Of a stretch of DNA of 9,348 nucleotides, positions 6,479 to 9,348 are shown piece after piece. Position 1 is the stretch's first letter, and each line of letters begins with the position of its first letter. The DNA comes from Xanthobacteraceae bacterium. GTDB lineage: Bacteria; Pseudomonadota; Alphaproteobacteria; Rhizobiales; Xanthobacteraceae. The DNA is taken from positions 1-9,348 of the forward strand of contig JASHRR010000525.1 in NCBI GenBank assembly GCA_030037185.1. Direction: 5' to 3'. The notes beneath the pieces are model-generated. The model had not been told where the DNA came from and did not search any database. It saw only the letters and a list, made by a program, of their open reading frames with translations. The position numbers and the translations under genes are program-made.

Positions 6479-7270
6479 CTAGGGCGCCGGAAAGAGCTCC
6501 GAACTGCGCCCCGTGAGCCAGTAGACCAGAAGCCCAACCCACTCCCGCGCGGCCGTATCGGTGCGGCGTAATCCGCTTGCCACAGAGTCGAATGGAAGCC
6601 ACAAATCGGCTGTCCCTGCGGTGCGGTAGTCGACCGGATAGGCCTCGATTGGGAATCCGGCCTTGCGGAATGCGCCGATCGACCGCGGCATATGATACGC
6701 GGAGGTGACGAGCAGCCACCGCTCCCCAGGTTTCGGCATCGCGAGCCGCCGCGAGAACTCCGCATTCTCGGCGGTACTGCGCGATTTGTCTTCGAGGATG
6801 AGCCGCTTTGCCGGCACGCCGAGGGTTTCCAGCAACGCGCCGGCAATGTGCGCCTCACTGCCGCCACGAGGCATCAGGCTCCCGTTGCCGCCGCTGTAAA
6901 GGATTCTGGCCGACGGATATCTGCGGGCGAGCTCCGGAATCACGGTTATTCGCTCCGCCGCTTCGTTAAGCTCGGAGGCGCGCCTTGCGGAAAGTTCCGG
7001 CTCGATCGCGCCGCCCAGCACCACAATGCCGTCCGGCGCACCGCTTGACGCCGCCCATGGCGGAAACCGCTCTTCGAGCGGCTCGATCAGCATCTTGCCG
7101 AATGGCAGCAATCCGAACGCGAGAAACAGAATGATCGATGCCGAAAGCAGGCCGCGTCCGGCACGCGAGAACCTCGTCGGCATCAACCCGAGCCCGATGA
7201 TTCCGGCCGCGAGCACGTCGTTAGACACCAGGGCGAAGAAGCCGAGAAGCTTGGAGGCGACAAAGAACAT
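6479..7270 (-). CDS. YdcF/ElyC-like DUF218 membrane-anchored protein
   Basis: The product has 263 residues, the normal length for the family. The start is fixed: the codon directly before the ATG at 7270 is a TAG, and the protein opens MFFVASKLLGFF, as family members do. No clear Shine-Dalgarno sequence precedes it. Two hydrophobic helices (about residues 8-29 and 40-58) anchor a soluble DUF218 domain. That domain shows Asp80-GIVVLGG, YSGGNG (125-130), EDKSRSTAENA (160-170) with the conserved Ser-Thr-x-Glu-Asn, and LLVTSAYHMPRS (186-197) followed by VDYR. These are the family's conserved nucleotide- or ligand-binding-like loops. E. coli relatives (ElyC, SanA, YdcF) are tied to envelope and peptidoglycan or lipid-carrier homeostasis, but the enzymatic activity is not settled. 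The neighbouring genes are metabolic and give no functional hint. Confidence 0.9.
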   Translation of the reverse strand: MFFVASKLLGFFALVSNDVLAAGIIGLGLMPTRFSRAGRGLLSASIILFLAFGLLPFGKMLIEPLEERFPPWAASSGAPDGIVVLGGAIEPELSARRASELNEAAERITVIPELARRYPSARILYSGGNGSLMPRGGSEAHIAGALLETLGVPAKRLILEDKSRSTAENAEFSRRLAMPKPGERWLLVTSAYHMPRSIGAFRKAGFPIEAYPVDYRTAGTADLWLPFDSVASGLRRTDTAAREWVGLLVYWLTGRSSELFPAP

Positions 7271-7300
7271 CTAGTACAGCGTTTCAATGGCACCAATCAT

Positions 7301-7316
7301 ATCGATTTTCATCGAT
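7301..7316. promoter_or_regulatory. ATCGAT-TTTC-ATCGAT repeat upstream of the YdcF-like gene
   Basis: Two copies of the self-complementary hexamer ATCGAT are separated by TTTC, 31-46 bases upstream of the ATG on the - strand. The local AT-rich context, with TATGAT at 7297-7302 reading leftwards, would suit a promoter region. Operator function is inferred only from symmetry and position. Confidence 0.3.
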
Positions 7317-7333
7317 CGCTGAGCACCAAGTGC

Positions 7334-7349
7334 AGGATGCGCGCATCCT
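7334..7349. promoter_or_regulatory. 16-bp perfect palindrome in the RraA-YdcF intergenic gap
   Basis: AGGATGCGCGCATCCT is an exact palindrome with no spacer, 64 bases upstream of the YdcF-like start and about 160 bases beyond the RraA-like stop. No T-run follows, so a dimeric-regulator operator or a cruciform-type element is likelier than a terminator. No regulator gene is visible nearby. Confidence 0.35.
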
Positions 7350-7410
7350 CAGATTGGCGAAGGACGAATGACGGCCACGGGCGAGATCGTGCCCGCGGCC
7401 ATCGTTGGGG

Positions 7411-7445
7411 ACGCCATGCTACACGCGGCTCCTCAGGATGAGCGG
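7411..7445. repeat. Possible remnant of a dispersed intergenic repeat
   Basis: The segment ending GCTCCTCAGGATGAG resembles one arm of the palindromic repeat (…gagacgc…gctcctcaggatgag…) scattered between genes in bradyrhizobia and relatives. The matching left arm is badly eroded here. This is a match from memory and no second copy exists in the window. Confidence 0.25.
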
Positions 7446-7506
7446 CGATGTTTTGACTTCGATCGTTCGACACAATTCGCTCTTGCAATCAATTCGCCAG
7501 GATGCG

Positions 7507-8208
7507 CTACTTTGGGCGCTTGCGCCACTCGGCATATCGTTCTTTGGATTCTTCGTTGGGCGGATAGAGCCCCGGCAGCTTCGCGCCCTTCTCCACTTGG
7601 GCGAACACCCAGCTCTCGTAGAGTTCATGCTCGGCGCCCTCGTGAGCGACGAAATCGACGAGATCCCTTGGGATTACCACGGCGCCGTCGTCGTCGGCCA
7701 CGATGATGTCTTCGGGGAAGATCGCGACGCCGCCGCAGCCGATCGGCTCATTCCAGCCTACGAAGGTCAGGCCGTTGACCGAAGCCGGCGCTGCCACGCC
7801 GGCGCACCACACCGGCAGGCCGCTCGCGAGCACGCCGGTCTTGTCGCGCATCGCCCCATCGGTGACGAGAGCCGTCACGTTCCGCTTGTGCATGCGGGCG
7901 CACAAGATGTCGCCGAAAATGCCCGCGGTCGTAATCCCCATGGCGTCGGCCACCACGATCACGCCTTCCGGCATCGCTTCGATGGCGGCCCGGGTCGATA
8001 TTGGCTTGCCCCAGCTCTCGGGCGTCGCAAGATCCTCCCGCGCCGGCACGAAACGCAACGTGAACGCCGAACCGATCAGACGCGGCCCGCCCGGCACCAA
8101 CGGCTTCGGCCGATGCATCCAGCACCGCCTGATGCCCTTCGTGAGCAACATGGTGGTGATGGTGGCGGTGGTCACCTTGCGCAGGACATCGAATATGGCG
8201 GCGCTCAT
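7507..8208 (-). CDS. RraA-like / HMG-CHA aldolase-superfamily protein
   Basis: The product has 233 residues. I chose the ATG at 8208 because GAGGGG lies just upstream and the protein then opens MSAAIFDVLRKVTTATITTM, as relatives do; an ATG-free extension to 8268 adds 20 non-homologous residues. The fold signature is the RraA/4-hydroxy-4-methyl-2-oxoglutarate aldolase type: VIVVADAMG, then FGD (98-100), then VTDGAMRD with Arg121-Asp122, the conserved GD-x20-RD substrate/metal loop. The usual 'dictated by position' GLPVWCAG segment and DDDGAVVIPRDL near the end follow. Members either inhibit RNase E (true RraA) or are divalent-metal class II pyruvate aldolases/oxaloacetate decarboxylases. The extended C-terminal tail (HELYESWVFAQVEKG to PPNEESKERYAEWRK) is longer than in E. 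coli RraA (161 aa) and typical of catabolic-context copies, so an aldolase/decarboxylase or related metabolic role seems likelier than RNase control. Confidence 0.87.
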   Translation of the reverse strand: MSAAIFDVLRKVTTATITTMLLTKGIRRCWMHRPKPLVPGGPRLIGSAFTLRFVPAREDLATPESWGKPISTRAAIEAMPEGVIVVADAMGITTAGIFGDILCARMHKRNVTALVTDGAMRDKTGVLASGLPVWCAGVAAPASVNGLTFVGWNEPIGCGGVAIFPEDIIVADDDGAVVIPRDLVDFVAHEGAEHELYESWVFAQVEKGAKLPGLYPPNEESKERYAEWRKRPK

Positions 8209-8268
8209 GACGCCCCTCGTTGGATGGATATTGAACGCTCGAATAGCATCTCGCCCCCTTTCAGGCAT

Positions 8269-8573
8269 CAGTTACGATGGATGGCATCGTTGCCCCGGCC
8301 CCTTGCCCGGTTGGGCGGGGAGCGACTGCGAGGGTAGCTCAGGCGGCAGGGATAGCGAAGGGCCAGCGAGGGGGGCGGCAATGCGGCGGGTCTCCTTTAT
8401 CAGCCGGCCCCGTTGGGGACCGGGAACCGTTCGACCTGCCCGACGACGGATGCGCGATCGTGAATGAGACCAAGGTCGGCCGCATTGTGGGGGTGGCGGA
8501 ACTCGGCAGCGCCTGCAGCGTTAAAAATGCGCCGCGTCGGCCGTCACCCATCTGCTTCATGCTCCGCTTCGCC
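8269..8573. other. Gene-free stretch upstream of the YjbR-like remnant
   Basis: There is no intact gene in these 305 bases. A + strand patch at about 8415-8510 has G/C-biased third positions and reads EPFDLPDDGCAIVNETKVGR then IVGVAELGS. It is in frame with the following YjbR-like segment but unrelated to that family and has no start signal of its own. It may be an eroded gene fragment. The RraA-like gene's promoter, reading leftwards, must lie near 8215-8300. Confidence 0.35.
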
Positions 8574-8951
8574 ATGATACCTGACGATTTTCGCCGTCTC
8601 GCGCTATCTCAGCGGCAAGCTGTGGAGGTGTGTCGTTGGGGGCAATGGCATTTTTGCGTGTTGCGAAGATCCTTCGCAAGCTTGGCGGGGCCTGCTGACT
8701 CGGTGGCTACCGTGCAACTCACCTCGGAACAGCAGGTTGTGTTCGTGGATGCCGCGCCACGCATTTTCGCACCAGCGCCTGCGACCTGGGACGGGGTTCA
8801 CGCCACCGGTGTTGTGCTTGCTTACGCCTACGAAGCGATCGTTGAAAGTGCCCTTGTCGCGGCCTGGAGCAACATCGCTCGTGAACCTCATAGAGATCGC
8901 GCTAGCGTGACTCCTGCGCGCCGGGCTCGCAGGGTCGGTACGATTTTCTAA
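8574..8951 (+). pseudogene. Diverged MmcQ/YjbR-family gene, probably decaying
   Basis: From the ATG at 8574 the frame encodes 125 residues, the family's usual size. It matches the MmcQ/YjbR (CyaY-like fold, DUF419) pattern as I recall it: MIPDDFRRLALS...AVE, then the SFASLAGP and VQLTSEQQVVFVDAAP block, then a Trp-containing turn and an ALVAAW helix near the C-terminus. The usual core G(H)xDFRVG(G)KIFATL is damaged, reading GQWHFCVLRRSFASL, and the C-terminal tail (about 105-125) is arginine-rich and non-homologous. There is no Shine-Dalgarno sequence before 8574, and third-position G/C bias is weaker than in the neighbours. The family is often called DNA-binding because of its fold, but its biochemical role is unclear. 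An expressed, fast-evolving copy is the alternative. An in-frame ATG at 8277 would only add unrelated sequence. Confidence 0.55.
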
Positions 8952-9043
8952 ACAGCACTAAGGCGGACCCGCCGCCTTCCGTGCTCCTCCACTTCTGCGA
9001 GCGCACGGCAGCGCCTGCCAGCTGGATGATCTGATTTTCTTCT

Positions 9044-9348
9044 TTACCGCAGACTGATCGACGTGAAGCTGTGTGCTGTGCGTGTGACCGGCCGACCGAC
9101 TTTGCTATCCACGATTTCGTCAAGCAGGCGCTTTTGTCCCTTCTTGCGGTAATTCATGCCCGAACCGAGATCGGAAATTACTTCGAATTGCCATCCATTG
9201 GTGGCGCAGAACAGTTCAAGCACCTGTTTGTGACGCTCTAGGTCGGCTTTTTGGTCGTCACGGGAGACACGAGCGCAAGCGATAGTCCGATGGGGTGCCT
9301 CAGCAGCGTGAAACAATTCCGGGCGGAACTTTGCGAGGTCGTATCGCC
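9044..9348 (-). pseudogene. tnpA: Truncated IS607-type serine recombinase (TnpA), 5' end beyond window
   Basis: The - strand frame enters at the right edge and is open to a stop at 9044. It reads YDLAKFRPELFHAAEAPHR, then TIACARVSRDDQKADLERHK, then LFCATNGWQFEVISDLGSG and LLDEIVDSKVGR. This is the IS607 OrfA layout: the end of the N-terminal MerR-like DNA-binding part, then a small serine-resolvase catalytic domain. The catalytic serine (in ARVS, at about 9263-9265) is kept. Resemblance stops at about 9086, after KVGR. The expected VITHKDRLLRFG-type continuation is replaced by unrelated sequence and a stop, so about half of the catalytic domain is missing. The first possible start inside the window is an internal TTG at 9316; the true start lies to the right. 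No TnpB accompanies it in the window. It would not be functional alone. Confidence 0.8.
9086..9348 (-). mobile_element. IS607-family element fragment
   Basis: The recognisable extent of the TnpA fragment marks an insertion-sequence remnant extending beyond the window's right edge. The left boundary is where protein similarity ends. No terminal repeats or target duplication are visible, as expected for IS607, which lacks terminal inverted repeats. Confidence 0.6.

Noticed and set aside
6355..6867. A 170-codon - strand frame overlapping the 3' half of the YdcF-like gene
   Set aside because: It is a shifted shadow of a gene whose own frame carries all the conserved DUF218 motifs.
7301..7349. 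Intrinsic terminator for the RraA-like gene
   Set aside because: The symmetric sites have no T-run on the - strand and lie about 160 bases beyond the stop codon.
7405..8337. A 310-codon + strand frame, and a second one at 7703-8467
   Set aside because: Both run antisense to the RraA-like gene, have shadow composition and show no domain or ribosome-binding site.
1..9348. A new defence, mobile or biosynthetic system
   Set aside because: Apart from a broken IS607 fragment there are no nucleases, toxin-antitoxin pairs, reverse transcriptases, arrays or repeat-flanked modules. The intact genes are ordinary metabolic families, so a new system cannot be claimed from this window.

Overview
The window is GC-rich with strongly G/C-biased third codon positions. 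Its protein types suggest an alphaproteobacterium of the Hyphomicrobiales (Bradyrhizobium/Rhodopseudomonas/Xanthobacteraceae neighbourhood). That placement rests on recalled protein styles, not on a search. It looks like chromosomal catabolic and housekeeping-accessory sequence, becoming worn and mobile-element-scarred at the right end. No RNA gene, CRISPR array or complete mobile element was found.

Left half, all on the + strand: the 3' part of a GlcG/HbpS-family gene (1-423), a small secreted protein of unknown function (610-1143) with a good hairpin-plus-T terminator after it, a cyclase-family (kynurenine-formamidase-like) hydrolase (1521-2492), a 485-base gap with no convincing gene, and an acetolactate-synthase-like thiamine-diphosphate enzyme (2978-4669). 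Cyclase-family hydrolases and ThDP enzymes often occur in bacterial catabolic clusters, so these two may act on related carboxylic or keto-acid substrates. No transporter or regulator is in view to say which.

Right half, mostly on the - strand: an RraA-like gene (8208-7507), a YdcF/DUF218 membrane-anchored protein (7270-6479), a worn stretch carrying a coding-like fragment (about 6314-6110), and a rhodanese-domain gene (6072-5656) whose stop codon overlaps the start of a glutathione S-transferase gene (5656-4976). The last two are very probably co-translated. The ThDP-enzyme and GST genes converge on a 306-base spacer with a perfect 10-bp hairpin.

From about 8270 to the right edge the sequence changes character. 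It holds a diverged MmcQ/YjbR-family gene with relaxed codon use and a truncated IS607-type serine recombinase entering from the right edge. This end looks like a decaying insertion boundary.

I did not find a convincing new multi-gene system. The points most worth a second look are the altered metal-site motif of the cyclase, the variant ThDP-enzyme motifs, the rhodanese-GST overlap and the decaying right-hand edge.
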